Below are positions 27,130 through 35,744 of a stretch of DNA of 64,000 nt, piece after piece (the stretch's first letter is position 1; each line of letters begins with the position of its first letter). Origin of the DNA: Geodermatophilus africanus (lineage in GTDB: Bacteria > Actinomycetota > Actinomycetes > Mycobacteriales > Geodermatophilaceae). Location: assembly GCF_900107105.1 (NCBI RefSeq), contig NZ_FNOT01000005.1, positions 228,320-292,319 of the forward strand, in the 5' to 3' direction. A model generated the notes under the pieces. It did not search any database. It was not told the origin of the DNA and saw nothing but the letters and a program-made list of their open reading frames with translations. The position numbers and the translations under genes are program-made.

Positions 27130-27722
27130 CCCGCACCGCACGCGTCGAGCGCGAGACCAGCGAGACCAAGCTCGTCGTCGAGCTCGACCTCGACGGCACC
27201 GGCACGAGCTCGATCAGCACCGGGGTCGGCTTCTACGACCACATGCTGACCTCGCTGTCCAAGCACAGCGGCATCGACCTCACCGTGCGGGCGGACGGCG
27301 ACCTGCACATCGACGCCCACCACACGGTGGAGGACGTCGCCATCGCCCTCGGCCAGGCGTTCGCGCAGGCGCTGGGGGACAAGAAGGGCATCACCCGCTA
27401 CGGCGACGCGACGATCCCGATGGACGAGGTGCTCGCGCAGGCCGCCGTCGACCTCTCGGGTCGGCCGTACTTCGTGCACTCGGAGCCGGAGGACATGACG
27501 CCGATGATCGGGCCGGACTACCCGACGTCGCTCACCAAGCACGTGCTCGAGTCCTTCGCGTTCAACGCACGGATCAGCCTGCACGTGCGCGTGCTGTACG
27601 CCGGCCGGGACGCCCACCACATCGTCGAGGGGCAGTTCAAGGCGCTGGCGCGGGCGCTGCGGGCCGCGGTCGCGATCGACCCGCGGGTGACCGACGTCCC
27701 CTCCACGAAGGGCGCTCTGTAA
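27126..27722 (+). CDS. hisB: Imidazoleglycerol-phosphate dehydratase
   Basis: Dehydrates imidazole-glycerol phosphate to imidazole-acetol phosphate. The 198-residue monofunctional form shows the manganese-binding repeats [13 protein letters not shown] and [18 protein letters not shown], plus [20 protein letters not shown] at 27126 overlaps the small upstream ORF. Two small genes follow on the same strand before the cluster is interrupted by a minus-strand HNH gene. Confidence 0.97.
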   Translation: MTRTARVERETSETKLVVELDLDGTGTSSISTGVGFYDHMLTSLSKHSGIDLTVRADGDLHIDAHHTVEDVAIALGQAFAQALGDKKGITRYGDATIPMDEVLAQAAVDLSGRPYFVHSEPEDMTPMIGPDYPTSLTKHVLESFAFNARISLHVRVLYAGRDAHHIVEGQFKALARALRAAVAIDPRVTDVPSTKGAL

Positions 27723-27727
27723 CAGGG

Positions 27728-27904
27728 ATGACCTTCGCGGTCCTGTTGATCGTCCTCGGCGGCTTCCTGCTCGGCGGCGCGTGGAGCATCTGGCGGGCCG
27801 ACCACGACACGAAGGGGCGTACGGGCCCGCAGGTCGCCTTCGCCGTCGTGCTGCTGGTCGCCGCGCTGCTGGCCACGGCGTCGGGCGTCCTCCGGCTGGT
27901 GTGA
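27728..27904 (+). CDS. 58-aa two-helix membrane protein
   Basis: The ORF starts 5 bp after the hisB stop. It encodes two hydrophobic helices (residues 2-21 and 36-55) separated by the charged loop WRADHDTKGRTG. The C-terminus overlaps the next small ORF as GTGA. The clean membrane hairpin, tight spacing and same strand argue that it is expressed with hisB. It is too short for family assignment and no function is known. Confidence 0.6.
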   Translation: MTFAVLLIVLGGFLLGGAWSIWRADHDTKGRTGPQVAFAVVLLVAALLATASGVLRLV

Positions 27905-28095
27905 GTGCCGAGAGTCGGTTCCGGCCCCGCGGCTACGCCCCGTACGGCTACGGCGGCCTGTTCTCCCTGGTCGTGCGCCCCAACCCGCACAGCCCGGCGC
28001 CGCGACACCTCTACGAGGCCAAGGCGCGGCGGTGGACCAGCGTGTGGCCGGAGCTGGCCGTGCTGCCCTGGGACGACGGCATCCCGCACCGGTGA
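27901..28095 (+). CDS. 64-aa basic protein of unknown function
   Basis: The GTG start overlaps the preceding stop (GTGA). The peptide is Arg/Pro/Tyr-rich at the N-terminus (FRPRGYAPYGYGGLFSLVV) with several Trp residues in the second half (RRWTSVWPELAVLPWDDG). The composition is protein-like rather than random, and coupling to the upstream membrane peptide suggests a pair. No domain is recognised. It is the last plus-strand gene before the HNH insert. Confidence 0.5.
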   Translation: MSAESRFRPRGYAPYGYGGLFSLVVRPNPHSPAPRHLYEAKARRWTSVWPELAVLPWDDGIPHR

Positions 28096-28188
28096 GGGTC
28101 CCTGCGCTCGGGCAGCCGGCAGCCGACCGTGGCCCCGAGGGGTGGGCGGCGGTCGGTCGCCGGCTCACGGCTGGGCCAGGTGATTCGG

Positions 28189-29415
28189 TCAGGCGGCGGT
28201 GACCAGGGGTGGTCCGGTGCGGTGGGGTCCGGTGTGGATCTCGGTGCCGTCGGGGCGCCAGGTGCGCCAGCGGCCGTCGGGTTGTCGTTCGACCCGGAAG
28301 CCGTGGTGGACCTTGGTGTGGTGCCGTTCGCACAGCAGCGCGGCGTTGGCCAGGTCGGTGGCGCCGCCGTCGATCCAGGCCAGCAGGTGGTGCACGTCGC
28401 ACCACCAGGTGGGCGCGGCGCAGCCGGCGAACACGCAGCCGCTGTCGCGGACCTCGGCGGCGCGGCGGACGTGCGGCGGGAACAGCCGTAGCGTGCGGCC
28501 GTGCTCCAGCGGCAGCCCGTCGGGGCCCAGCACGATGCGGGTGATCTGCCCGTCGCAGGCCAGCCAGCGGGCCCGGGCGGCGGAGATGGTGGCGCCGAAG
28601 CCCAGCTGCGCGGTACCGCGGCCGACCGCGGGGTCGGCCAGGTCGTCGAGGGCGACTTTGACGAGGAGCTGGGGCTTGTGGCCGCGCAGGATGGGCAGGC
28701 TCCCCGAGGCGAGGGCGTTGTCGGCCAACTGCACGAGCGCGTCGGCCTGCTGCTGGGCGCGGGTGCGCTCGTCCCCGGCGCCCCGGCCGGCCTGCACCAC
28801 CGACTCCAGGGCGGTCTGCAGCCTCTCCCCGCCCACGGCGTCCAGATCGAACCGGCCCGTGATGCTGCCGTCGGCATGCTTGGTCATGGCGAGCCGACGG
28901 TCCTCCGTCGGATCGGGCTCCGGCCCGTCCTCGTCGAGCTGGTCGAGGTAGTGGTGCACCGCCTTCGCCACATCGGCGTGCGGCCGCTCGCAGGCCACGC
29001 CGGTCAGCAGCCGGTCCACCACCTCGAGGTCGACGCCCTGCTCGGCGGCGGCCGTCAGGTGCTCGGGTTCGGCCACCCGGGCGATCACCCCGGCCTGCTC
29101 GCCGGTCACCGCCCCGGCGGCGAACGCAGCGGCCAGGGCCGGCAGGTGCGGCAGCGCCCGGCCGGTGCGCACCACCCGCGCCGCCTCGGTCTCCGACAAG
29201 TGCCCGTGCCCCCGCAGCCAGGAGGACATGGTCGTCAGCCCGTCGACCTCCGCCGCGCCGGACACCTCGGCCTCCCGCACCGTGCGGGCGATCTCGGCGG
29301 CCAGCCGGTTCTGCGCGGCCAGCAGCGGCCGCAGCCGCTCCAGCAGCGCCGGGCCGAACGGCGGGGTCAGGTCCTCGGCGGCGAGCGCATCCAGACCGGC
29401 CAACAGTTCGTCCAC
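28189..29415 (-). CDS. DUF222 / HNH endonuclease domain protein (13E12-type)
   Basis: The 408-residue product belongs to the actinobacterial 13E12-repeat family: an N-terminal all-helical DUF222 region (about 15-290; GLTTMSSWLRGHGHLSETEA, AGVIARV) and a C-terminal HNH domain (about 315-385: CVFAGCAAPTWWCDVHHL, then LLCERHHTKVHHG). HNH residues and zinc cysteines appear intact, so nuclease activity is possible. These genes are multicopy in many actinobacteria and behave as mobile elements of unknown mechanism. GTG at 29415 is chosen because GGGAGG lies 4 bp upstream; GTG 29427 is the alternative. An SOS-like box and -10 lie just upstream. It lies within the his cluster, opposite to it. Confidence 0.9.
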   Translation of the reverse strand: MDELLAGLDALAAEDLTPPFGPALLERLRPLLAAQNRLAAEIARTVREAEVSGAAEVDGLTTMSSWLRGHGHLSETEAARVVRTGRALPHLPALAAAFAAGAVTGEQAGVIARVAEPEHLTAAAEQGVDLEVVDRLLTGVACERPHADVAKAVHHYLDQLDEDGPEPDPTEDRRLAMTKHADGSITGRFDLDAVGGERLQTALESVVQAGRGAGDERTRAQQQADALVQLADNALASGSLPILRGHKPQLLVKVALDDLADPAVGRGTAQLGFGATISAARARWLACDGQITRIVLGPDGLPLEHGRTLRLFPPHVRRAAEVRDSGCVFAGCAAPTWWCDVHHLLAWIDGGATDLANAALLCERHHTKVHHGFRVERQPDGRWRTWRPDGTEIHTGPHRTGPPLVTAA

Positions 29416-29431
29416 GACACCTCCCACCGGA

Positions 29432-29453
29432 TCGATCAGATGTTCGAAGCCTA
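29432..29453 (-). promoter_or_regulatory. SOS (LexA)-like box over the HNH gene promoter
   Basis: TCGAACATCTGATCGA (minus strand, 29447-29432) differs by one base in the right arm from the actinobacterial LexA consensus TCGAAC-N4-GTTCGA. It directly abuts the -10 hexamer TAGGCT (29453-29448), so LexA would cover the transcription start. Confidence 0.65.
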
Positions 29454-29875
29454 ACCGATCCGCAGGGGCACGGCCATGCGAATCCGCAGCTCAGACGGCT
29501 GTCCACAGATCGAGCCAGGCGCTTGATGTGAGCGCAGATGTCGCTCGTGCACGAGCGGCGGGAGAGCCCGGTGGTCGCCGCTCGAGGTCCCGCGCCCCGC
29601 CGAGGAGTCGCGGGGTCCACGAGAGCAGGGCCACCGGACCGGTGGCGACGAGCGAGACAACGACCAGCGCGAGCAGCACCCGGAGAACCCGGTCCCTGCC
29701 CGCCCGGTCGTAGCAGAGCCCCGCCGCCGGGTCGCCCTCGAGTCCACCTCCCTGGCCGGAGACGGCGAGCGGCGCCCCCAGAGCCACCTCGACCGAACAT
29801 GCGTCGCCGCTCCCGCACTGCGACGCCCGCCACCCCACCTGCGGGAATCCCCTCCGGACCGGCACCGCTGGCACG
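29454..29875. other. Region between HNH gene and hisH without a firm gene
   Basis: About 420 bp. A minus-strand frame (29491-29886, 131 codons) encodes one convincing hydrophobic helix ([22 protein letters not shown]) and a Cys-containing N-terminus ([19 protein letters not shown]) faintly like DUF397, but it has no start signal and runs into the hisH promoter. It could be a small membrane protein or debris from insertion of the HNH element. Nothing else was seen. Confidence 0.3.
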
Positions 29876-29881
29876 TACCGT
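29876..29881 (+). promoter_or_regulatory. -10 box of a predicted leaderless hisH promoter
   Basis: TACCGT ends 7 bp before the hisH GTG and there is no Shine-Dalgarno. This gives hisH its own promoter downstream of the insert. Confidence 0.5.
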
Positions 29882-29888
29882 GGCAAGC

Positions 29889-30527
29889 GTGAAGAAGGTC
29901 GTCGTCCTGGACTACGGCTCGGGCAACCTCCGCTCGGCCGAACGCGCGCTGACCCGGGTCGGTGCCGACGTCACGGTGACCGGCGACCCGCACGCCGCCC
30001 TGGAGGCCGACGGTCTCGTCGTCCCCGGGGTCGGTGCCTTCGCGGCGTGCATGGCGGGCCTCAAGGCCGTCGACGGTCCCCGGGTGATCGGCCGCCGGCT
30101 GGCCGGAAGCCGGCCGGTCCTGGGTGTGTGCGTGGGCATGCAGGTGCTCTTCGAGCGGGGCGTCGAGCACGGCCAGGACGCGGAGGGGTGCGGCGAGTGG
30201 CCCGGCGTGGTCGAGCAGCTGCAGGCGCCGGTGCTGCCGCACATGGGCTGGAACACCGTGCAGGCGCCGCAGAAGACGGTGCTGTTCGACGGGCTCGAGT
30301 ACCAGCGCTTCTACTTCGTGCACTCCTACGGCGTGCGCAACTTCCCGCTGGGCTCGGAGGGGGCGCCGTCCCCGCTGGCCCCGCCGCTGGTGACCTGGGC
30401 CGAGCACGGCGACCGGTTCGTCGCCGGGGTGGAGAACGGCGCGCTGTCGGCCACCCAGTTCCACCCGGAGAAGTCCGGGGACGCCGGCGCCCAGCTGCTG
30501 ACCAACTGGCTGCAGACGCTGAGCTGA
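29889..30527 (+). CDS. hisH: Imidazole glycerol phosphate synthase, glutaminase subunit HisH
   Basis: Class I glutamine amidotransferase that feeds ammonia to HisF. The 212 residues show [12 protein letters not shown], the nucleophile Cys81 in [11 protein letters not shown], and the catalytic pair His192 and Glu194 in [12 protein letters not shown]. The GTG start at 29889 is fixed by the family N-terminus (KKVVVLDYG). It is convergent with the molybdopterin oxidoreductase gene, whose stop lies 1 bp beyond. Confidence 0.97.
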   Translation: MKKVVVLDYGSGNLRSAERALTRVGADVTVTGDPHAALEADGLVVPGVGAFAACMAGLKAVDGPRVIGRRLAGSRPVLGVCVGMQVLFERGVEHGQDAEGCGEWPGVVEQLQAPVLPHMGWNTVQAPQKTVLFDGLEYQRFYFVHSYGVRNFPLGSEGAPSPLAPPLVTWAEHGDRFVAGVENGALSATQFHPEKSGDAGAQLLTNWLQTLS

Positions 30528-30528
30528 C

Positions 30529-31569
30529 TCACTGCAGCGGGAACGGCGACTGCAGCCACCACGGCGCGTCGACGACCTCGACCCGCGCGACCCACTTCAC
30601 CCACCAGAAGCCCCGCCGTCCCGGGGCGACCAGTCGCACCGGTGCGCCGTGTCCCGGCGACAGCGGCCGGCCCGCGGCGTGGGTGGCCAGCAGCAGCCCG
30701 CCCGCCTCGGACAGCGGCAACCGGCGCCGGAAGCCGGTCACCGAGACGACGTCGACCGCCCCGTCGGCCGGCAGGTCGCGGCCCACGGAGGCGAGCAGCC
30801 GGTCCAGCCGGACGCCGCGCCAGTCCTGGACGGCGTACCAGCCGCCCGTGCAGTCCAGCACCGCGCGGAAGACGTCCCCCTGGTCGAGGTCGCCGACCGG
30901 CACCCGCACCCGCCGACCGGGAGTGGTCACCACCAGCTCGGCAGCGGGAGAGTCCGGCACCGCGTCGGAGATCCACTGGGTGACCGGCATGGCCGCCGGG
31001 TCGTCGGTGCCGCGCTCGAACGAGCCCGTGGCCCGGCGCGCGGCGCCCGCTGCGCCGGTCAGCCGCCACAGCGCCTCGCCCGCACCCCACAGCGCCACCG
31101 TCCCCGCGCCCAGCGCGCCCGCCCGCAGCAGCCCCCGGCGGTCGAGGTCGGTGGCCCGCGGCCGCTGCCGCCGTCCCCACGCGTGGACGACGAGCAGCGC
31201 GCCGGTGGCCGCGCCGAGGGCGACGTGCACGTGCAGCACCGGGACGCCGGCCGACCAGGACCACGGCCCGGTTCCCCCTCCCGCGTGCAGGACGCCGGTG
31301 AGCAGCGTCAGCACGGTCGCCACCCCCAGCGAGACGCCACCGCCGCCGGCCGGTCGACGCTGCCACGCCCGCCGCACCACGACGGACTTCCACGGGACGA
31401 GCAGCAGCAGGCCGAGCCCGGCCGCCCCGTGTGCCGCGACCACCAGCCGCGCGGGGACCGGCGACCCGACTGCGAAGGCCAGCACGCCGGTGCCCAAGGC
31501 CAGCAGGAACAGCGCGAGCAGGCCCACATTGGTGCGCCGGCCGGCACGGCGGGGCAACGGCAGGGCCAT
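30529..31569 (-). CDS. Membrane-anchored sulfite-oxidase-family molybdopterin protein
   Basis: The 346-residue product has an N-terminal membrane part with about four helices (residues 15-140, with HVHVALGAATGALLVVHAWG carrying His residues that might bind heme) and then a helix around 150-170. The C-terminal domain (about 190-346) is of the sulfite-oxidase molybdopterin fold with the Mo-ligand cysteine in VLDCTGGWYAVQDWRGV and the cofactor-binding stretch GHGAPVRLVAPGRRGFWWVKW. It is probably an extracytoplasmic oxidoreductase fused to its membrane anchor; the substrate is unknown. ATG at 31569 follows CACACT by 6 bp (leaderless-like). It lies within the his region on the opposite strand. 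Confidence 0.85.
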   Translation of the reverse strand: MALPLPRRAGRRTNVGLLALFLLALGTGVLAFAVGSPVPARLVVAAHGAAGLGLLLLVPWKSVVVRRAWQRRPAGGGGVSLGVATVLTLLTGVLHAGGGTGPWSWSAGVPVLHVHVALGAATGALLVVHAWGRRQRPRATDLDRRGLLRAGALGAGTVALWGAGEALWRLTGAAGAARRATGSFERGTDDPAAMPVTQWISDAVPDSPAAELVVTTPGRRVRVPVGDLDQGDVFRAVLDCTGGWYAVQDWRGVRLDRLLASVGRDLPADGAVDVVSVTGFRRRLPLSEAGGLLLATHAAGRPLSPGHGAPVRLVAPGRRGFWWVKWVARVEVVDAPWWLQSPFPLQ

Positions 31570-31583
31570 GACCCCAGTGTGTG

Positions 31584-32339
31584 TCAGCTGCGCAGGTAGG
31601 AGGCCCCGTTGACGTCGATAATCGTGCCGGTGCTGAACCGCGCCCCGGGCGAGGCCAGCCACAGCACCGCCGAGGCGACCTCCTCGGGGCGGGCCACCCG
31701 GCCGTAGGGCGACTGCGCGCGGACGGCGTCCCCGCTCGGTCCGTCGAGCACCTCGCGGGCCATCTCGGTCTGCACGAACCCCGGCGCCACCGTGCCCACC
31801 GAGATGCCGTGCGGGGCCAGCGCGATCGCCATCGACTGCCCGAAGGCGTTGAGGCCGGCCTTGGACGCGCCGTAGGCCGGGGTGTCCGGCTCGCCGCGGA
31901 ACGCGCCGCGGCTGGAGACGTTGACGACCGCGCCGCCGCCCGCGGCCACCAGGTGCGGCACCGACCGGAAGGTCGCGTTGGCCGCGCCGAGCAGGTTGAC
32001 CGCCAGCGTCCGCGACCACGCCGCCTGCCACTCCTCGTAGGAGACCGACATCGGCGGGTGGGCGGTGAACACGCCGGCGTTGTTGACCAGCACGTGCAGT
32101 CCGCCGAGCGCCGTGGCGGCCTCGTCGACCATCCGGCCCACCGCGTCGGCGTCGCCCAGGTCGGCCTGCACCAGCACGTGACCGTCCCCGGGCAGCTCGG
32201 CGAGCACCGCCTCGGCCCGCTCCTGGGAGGCGCCCCAGTGCACCGCGACGCGGTCGCCCGCGGCAGCGAAGGCGTGGGCGATCGCGCGGCCGATGCCACG
32301 CGAACCACCGGTGACCAGGACGGCGCGGGACTCGCTCAC
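31584..32339 (-). CDS. SDR family oxidoreductase (FabG-like)
   Basis: A classical short-chain dehydrogenase of 251 residues: cofactor motif [16 protein letters not shown] at about 91, catalytic Ser in [10 protein letters not shown], and Tyr/Lys in [25 protein letters not shown] and the C-terminal [12 protein letters not shown] are typical of FabG-type NAD(P)H enzymes. Start GTG at 32339. The next gene downstream on the strand, the molybdopterin oxidoreductase, is 14 bp away. Substrate unknown; fatty-acid FabG proper is less likely in this setting. Confidence 0.9.
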   Translation of the reverse strand: MSESRAVLVTGGSRGIGRAIAHAFAAAGDRVAVHWGASQERAEAVLAELPGDGHVLVQADLGDADAVGRMVDEAATALGGLHVLVNNAGVFTAHPPMSVSYEEWQAAWSRTLAVNLLGAANATFRSVPHLVAAGGGAVVNVSSRGAFRGEPDTPAYGASKAGLNAFGQSMAIALAPHGISVGTVAPGFVQTEMAREVLDGPSGDAVRAQSPYGRVARPEEVASAVLWLASPGARFSTGTIIDVNGASYLRS

Positions 32340-32364
32340 GCCGGGCAGTCAACCAGGGCCCCGG

Positions 32365-32964
32365 TCACCAACGCCCGCGGTGCACGACCTCCTCCACGCC
32401 GCGCCGGCCGCGCCGCAGGGACGGCGAGCGGCGGTCCGCCCTCCCCGGGTAGCCGACCGACACCACGCCGACCGGCCGGTGGGTGTCCGGGACGCCGAAC
32501 GCCGTCCGCAGCGCGTCCACGCGCTCGGCGGGGACCCCGAAGAAGCACGCGCCCAGGCCCTCGTCGACGGCGGTGAGCAGCATCAGCAGCGCGGCCATGC
32601 CGGCGTCGACGTCCCAGTAGGGGACCGACCAGCGGGCCTCGTCGCGGTCGGTCCAGCCCTTGTCCGGCTCGGCGTACCGCTCGAGGTAGGCGGCCTTCGA
32701 CGACAGCGGCACGACCAGCAGCGGCGCCCGCCGCATCCGGGTCAGCCAGCCGTCCGGGGCGCCGGCCGTGGTGGTCGCCGACCAGAAGAGCTCGCGGTCG
32801 GCGGCGTCCTCCAGCACCAGGAACGCCCACCCCTGGGTGAAGCCGGCCGACGGCGCCCGCAGCGCGTGCTCGAGCAGCCGCTCGCGCACCTCGGGCGGCA
32901 CCGGCCGGTCGGGGTCGTAGTCGCGCACCATGCGCCGCCGGCGGACGACGTCAGCGAACTCCAC
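32365..32964 (-). CDS. Nitroreductase family protein
   Basis: The 199-residue FMN-dependent protein begins [18 protein letters not shown], the family's phosphate-binding arginine motif, followed by [17 protein letters not shown] and [27 protein letters not shown] and [10 protein letters not shown] complete the fold. It probably reduces nitro- or quinone-like compounds with NAD(P)H, as is usual for this subgroup. GTG at 32964; CAGGGT 6 bp upstream could be a -10. It lies 25 bp upstream of the SDR gene on the same strand, so the three minus-strand genes probably form an operon. Confidence 0.88.
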   Translation of the reverse strand: MEFADVVRRRRMVRDYDPDRPVPPEVRERLLEHALRAPSAGFTQGWAFLVLEDAADRELFWSATTTAGAPDGWLTRMRRAPLLVVPLSSKAAYLERYAEPDKGWTDRDEARWSVPYWDVDAGMAALLMLLTAVDEGLGACFFGVPAERVDALRTAFGVPDTHRPVGVVSVGYPGRADRRSPSLRRGRRGVEEVVHRGRW

Positions 32965-33059
32965 CGCGCCACCCTGCCACCCCCCAGGGACCCGGGCGCC
33001 GCGGCCGCGGGACGGCGCCGGCGTCCGGCCGGTGACGCGGGCCACCGGCACGGGGTCCC

Positions 33060-33065
33060 TAGGCT
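33060..33065 (+). promoter_or_regulatory. -10 box of a predicted leaderless hisA promoter
   Basis: TAGGCT ends 7 bp before the hisA GTG. It restarts the plus-strand his genes after the three-gene minus-strand insert. Confidence 0.5.
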
Positions 33066-33072
33066 GGGGAGC

Positions 33073-33804
33073 GTGCCGAAGCTGCAGCTGCTCCCCGCCG
33101 TCGACGTCGCCGACGGCCAGGCCGTCCGGCTGGTGCAGGGGGAGGCCGGCAGCGAGACCTCCTACGGCGACCCGCTCGACGCCGCGCTGCAGTGGCAGCG
33201 GGACGGCGCCGAGTGGGTGCACCTGGTCGACCTCGACGCCGCCTTCGGCCGGGGCAGCAACCGGGAGCTGCTGGCCCGCGTGGTCGGCGAGCTCGACGTC
33301 GACGTCGAGCTGTCCGGCGGCATCCGGGACGACGAGTCGCTGGCCGCGGCGCTGGCCACCGGCTGCCGCCGGGTCAACCTCGGCACCGCCGCGCTGGAGT
33401 CGCCCGAGTGGTGCGCCCGCGCCATCGCCGAGCACGGCGACCGGATCGCCGTGGGCCTCGACGTCCGCGGCACCCGGCTGGCCGCCCGCGGCTGGACCCG
33501 CGAGGGCGGTGAGCTCTACGAGACCCTTGCCCGCCTCGACGCCGAGGGCTGCGCCCGCTACGTGGTCACCGACATCACCAAGGACGGCACGCTGCGCGGC
33601 CCCAACCTCGATCTGCTGCGCGAGGTGTGCGCCGCGACGTCGCGCCCGGTGGTCGCCTCGGGCGGCGTCAGCTCGCTCGACGACCTCCGCGCGCTGACCG
33701 GCCTGACCCCGGTCGGCGTCGAGGGTGCCATCGTCGGCAAGGCCCTGTACGCCGGGGCGTTCACGCTGCCGGAGGCGCTGCGGGTGACCGAGGAGCTGGC
33801 GTGA
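33073..33804 (+). CDS. priA: PriA: bifunctional HisA / TrpF isomerase
   Basis: A TIM-barrel sugar isomerase that in actinobacteria serves both histidine (ProFAR isomerase) and tryptophan (phosphoribosylanthranilate isomerase) synthesis. The 243 residues closely follow the Streptomyces and Mycobacterium PriA pattern: [19 protein letters not shown] with catalytic Asp11, [17 protein letters not shown], and [16 protein letters not shown] with the second acid Asp171. No trpF lies in the trp cluster of this window, supporting the dual role. GTG start with a leaderless-type promoter. The stop overlaps ridA (GTGA). Confidence 0.94.
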   Translation: MPKLQLLPAVDVADGQAVRLVQGEAGSETSYGDPLDAALQWQRDGAEWVHLVDLDAAFGRGSNRELLARVVGELDVDVELSGGIRDDESLAAALATGCRRVNLGTAALESPEWCARAIAEHGDRIAVGLDVRGTRLAARGWTREGGELYETLARLDAEGCARYVVTDITKDGTLRGPNLDLLREVCAATSRPVVASGGVSSLDDLRALTGLTPVGVEGAIVGKALYAGAFTLPEALRVTEELA

Positions 33805-34193
33805 CCGTCGTCCGGTTCGGCTCCGACGCGCCCTGGGAGGCGGTCGTCGGCTACAGCCGCGTCGTCGTCCACGGCGACATGGCCTGGGTCAGCGGCACCA
33901 CCGCCACCGTCGACGGGGCCGTCGTCCACCCGGGGGACGCCGGCGCGCAGACCCGCCAGGCGTTGCTCACCATCGCCGAGGCGCTGGAGCGGGCCGGGTT
34001 CACCGTCGCCGACGTCGTCCGCACCCGGCTGTTCGTCACCGACATCTCCCGCTGGGAAGAAGTCGGCCGGGCGCACGGCGAGGTCTTCGGCGACATCCGG
34101 CCGGCCACCTCGATGGTGCAGGTCGCCGCGCTGATCGACCCGGCGATGCTGGTCGAGGTCGAGGCCGACGCGGTCCGGGGGACGCCGGCATGA
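33801..34193 (+). CDS. ridA: RidA family deaminase
   Basis: The 130-residue protein has the YjgF/YER057c/UK114 fold: [26 protein letters not shown] and [20 protein letters not shown] are family hallmarks. RidA hydrolyses reactive enamine/imine intermediates made by PLP enzymes; Arg in VVRTRLF corresponds to the carboxylate-binding arginine. It overlaps hisA upstream (GTGA) and hisF downstream (ATGA), so it is tightly built into the his operon, in the place where M. tuberculosis carries impA. The substrate in this setting is unknown. Confidence 0.88.
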   Translation: MTVVRFGSDAPWEAVVGYSRVVVHGDMAWVSGTTATVDGAVVHPGDAGAQTRQALLTIAEALERAGFTVADVVRTRLFVTDISRWEEVGRAHGEVFGDIRPATSMVQVAALIDPAMLVEVEADAVRGTPA

Positions 34194-34981
34194 GTCTCGC
34201 GATCCGCGTGATCCCGTGCCTGGACGTCGACGCCGGCCGGGTGGTCAAGGGCGTCAACTTCGTCGACCTGCGGGACGCCGGGGACCCGGTGGAGATGGCC
34301 CGCGTCTACGACGCCGAGGGCGCCGACGAGCTGACCTTCCTCGACATCACCGCCAGCTCCGGGGACCGGGAGACCACCTACGACGTCGTCCGTCGGACCG
34401 CGGAGAGCGTGTTCATCCCGCTCACCGTCGGCGGCGGGGTGCGCTCGGTGACCGACGTCGACCGGCTGCTCCGCGCCGGCGCGGACAAGGTCGCCGTCAA
34501 CACCGCCGCCGTCGCCCGGCCGGAGCTGATCAGCGAGATCAGCGACCGCTTCGGCAACCAGGTGCTCGTGCTCTCCCTCGACGCCCGCCGCTGCCGCGAC
34601 GGGGCGGTCACCGACTCCGGCTTCGAGATCACCACGCACGGCGGGCGGCGCGGCACCGGCCGGGACGCCGTGGAGTGGGTCGTGCAGGCCGCCGAGCTCG
34701 GCGTCGGCGAGGTGCTGCTCAACTCGATGGACGCCGACGGTACGGAAGCCGGCTTCGACCTCGAGCTGATCCGCGCGGTGCGCCGCGAGGTCACCGTGCC
34801 GGTCATCGCCAGCGGCGGCGCAGGGGAGCCCGCACACTTCCCGCCCGCGGTGGAGGCCGGCGCCGACGCGGTGCTCGCCGCGACCGTCTTCCACTTCGGC
34901 AAGCTGCGCATCGGCGACGTCAAGGCCGCCCTCGGCGACGCCGGGGTGCCCGTCCGCCGAGAGGCCGACCACCCGCTGTGA
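34190..34981 (+). CDS. hisF: Imidazole glycerol phosphate synthase cyclase subunit HisF
   Basis: TIM-barrel partner of HisH producing imidazole-glycerol phosphate and AICAR. The 263 residues include [19 protein letters not shown] with catalytic Asp12, [14 protein letters not shown] with the second Asp, [15 protein letters not shown] and [11 protein letters not shown] at 34190 overlaps the ridA stop. Together with hisA and ridA it forms a 4-bp-overlapping trio. Ends in a hairpin shared with the convergent neighbour. Confidence 0.98.
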   Translation: MSLAIRVIPCLDVDAGRVVKGVNFVDLRDAGDPVEMARVYDAEGADELTFLDITASSGDRETTYDVVRRTAESVFIPLTVGGGVRSVTDVDRLLRAGADKVAVNTAAVARPELISEISDRFGNQVLVLSLDARRCRDGAVTDSGFEITTHGGRRGTGRDAVEWVVQAAELGVGEVLLNSMDADGTEAGFDLELIRAVRREVTVPVIASGGAGEPAHFPPAVEAGADAVLAATVFHFGKLRIGDVKAALGDAGVPVRREADHPL

Positions 34982-34985
34982 CACC

Positions 34986-35003
34986 GTCGTCCTACCGGAC
35001 GAC
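34986..35003. terminator. Bidirectional hairpin after hisF
   Basis: A perfect 7-bp stem GTCGTCC / GGACGAC with TACC loop begins 4 bp after the hisF stop, in the 37-bp gap to the convergent gene at 35019. Confidence 0.65.
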
Positions 35004-35018
35004 ACCGCTGCCACCCCG

Positions 35019-35642
35019 TCAGCCGGTGGTCACCCGGGCGACGTCGCGCCGCCCGCTGGCCCACAGCAGCAGCTCCAGTGGCTCGCCCGACACCGCCGTC
35101 TCCGGCGTCCCGCTGCCGTAGCGCCGCTCCACCCCCGGCACGTCGCTGCGCCGCAGCACCAGCGTGCCCGGCACCCGGCCGGCGGCGACCCGGCCGAAGA
35201 AGACGACGTTGCCCCACAGGCGGTCCTGGTCGGCGCGGTGGAGCTCGCGGGGGGACCAGCCCGGCTGGGCCCGGCGGACGTCCTCGTGGTGGATGGCGTA
35301 CTCCGCGGTGTCGACCACCGCGGCCACCGGTGGCCACGCGGCGGGCAACCACCGCGGCGGCCCGGAGCGCACCCGGGCGACCAGGTCGGCGTAGGGGGTG
35401 CCGGCGCGGAGCCGGTCCTCCACCCGGTGGGACCAGGTGGCCAGTGGCCGGCCGATCGGCGTCGCCTCCAGGGCGAACCCGGGCGTGGTGTCCGGACGGC
35501 GGTCCCGGGTGACGAGGTGCGCGGCCAGGTGGGCCGTCGTCCAGCCCTCGCAGCGGGTCGGGGCGTCGGGTCCCAGCTCGTCGAGCAGGTCGGCGAGCGC
35601 GGCCCGCTCGCGCGCGGCCAGCGGCCGGGAAGAGGTGGTCAC
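35019..35642 (-). CDS. TIGR03085-type mycothiol maleylpyruvate isomerase / DinB-fold protein
   Basis: The 207-residue protein has the four-helix DinB-like fold of the actinobacterial metal-binding TIGR03085 family. The N-terminal helix pattern RERAALADLLDELG, the metal-type segment GWTTAHLAAHLVTRDRRP and EYAIHHEDVRRA carry the His ligands expected (His in AHLAAH and HH). Related proteins are mycothiol-dependent isomerases or S-transferases; activity here is unknown. ATG/GTG-type start at 35642. It is convergent with hisF and divergent from the ABC exporter operon. Confidence 0.8.
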   Translation of the reverse strand: MTTSSRPLAARERAALADLLDELGPDAPTRCEGWTTAHLAAHLVTRDRRPDTTPGFALEATPIGRPLATWSHRVEDRLRAGTPYADLVARVRSGPPRWLPAAWPPVAAVVDTAEYAIHHEDVRRAQPGWSPRELHRADQDRLWGNVVFFGRVAAGRVPGTLVLRRSDVPGVERRYGSGTPETAVSGEPLELLLWASGRRDVARVTTG

Positions 35643-35688
35643 CGGGCGGGGTTACCGACGGGGCGGGTCCGGGAAACCGCGCGCTTCC

Positions 35689-35709
35689 CTTAGCGCGTCT
35701 AAGTACAGT
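35689..35709 (+). promoter_or_regulatory. Operator-like palindrome and -10 box before the ABC exporter
   Basis: CTTAG-N5-CTAAG (35689-35703) directly abuts TACAGT (35704-35709), a -10 box 35 bp before the GTG at 35745. A repressor at this site would block RNA polymerase. No regulator gene is adjacent, so the cognate factor is unknown. Confidence 0.45.
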
Positions 35710-35744
35710 CGCAGACGCCGCCCCGCACGACCCCGAGGAGACCT

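Noticed and set aside
29491..29886. A 131-codon minus-strand ORF with one hydrophobic helix
   Set aside because: No start signal, it overlaps the hisH promoter, and resemblance to DUF397 is too weak; kept only as a note on the region.
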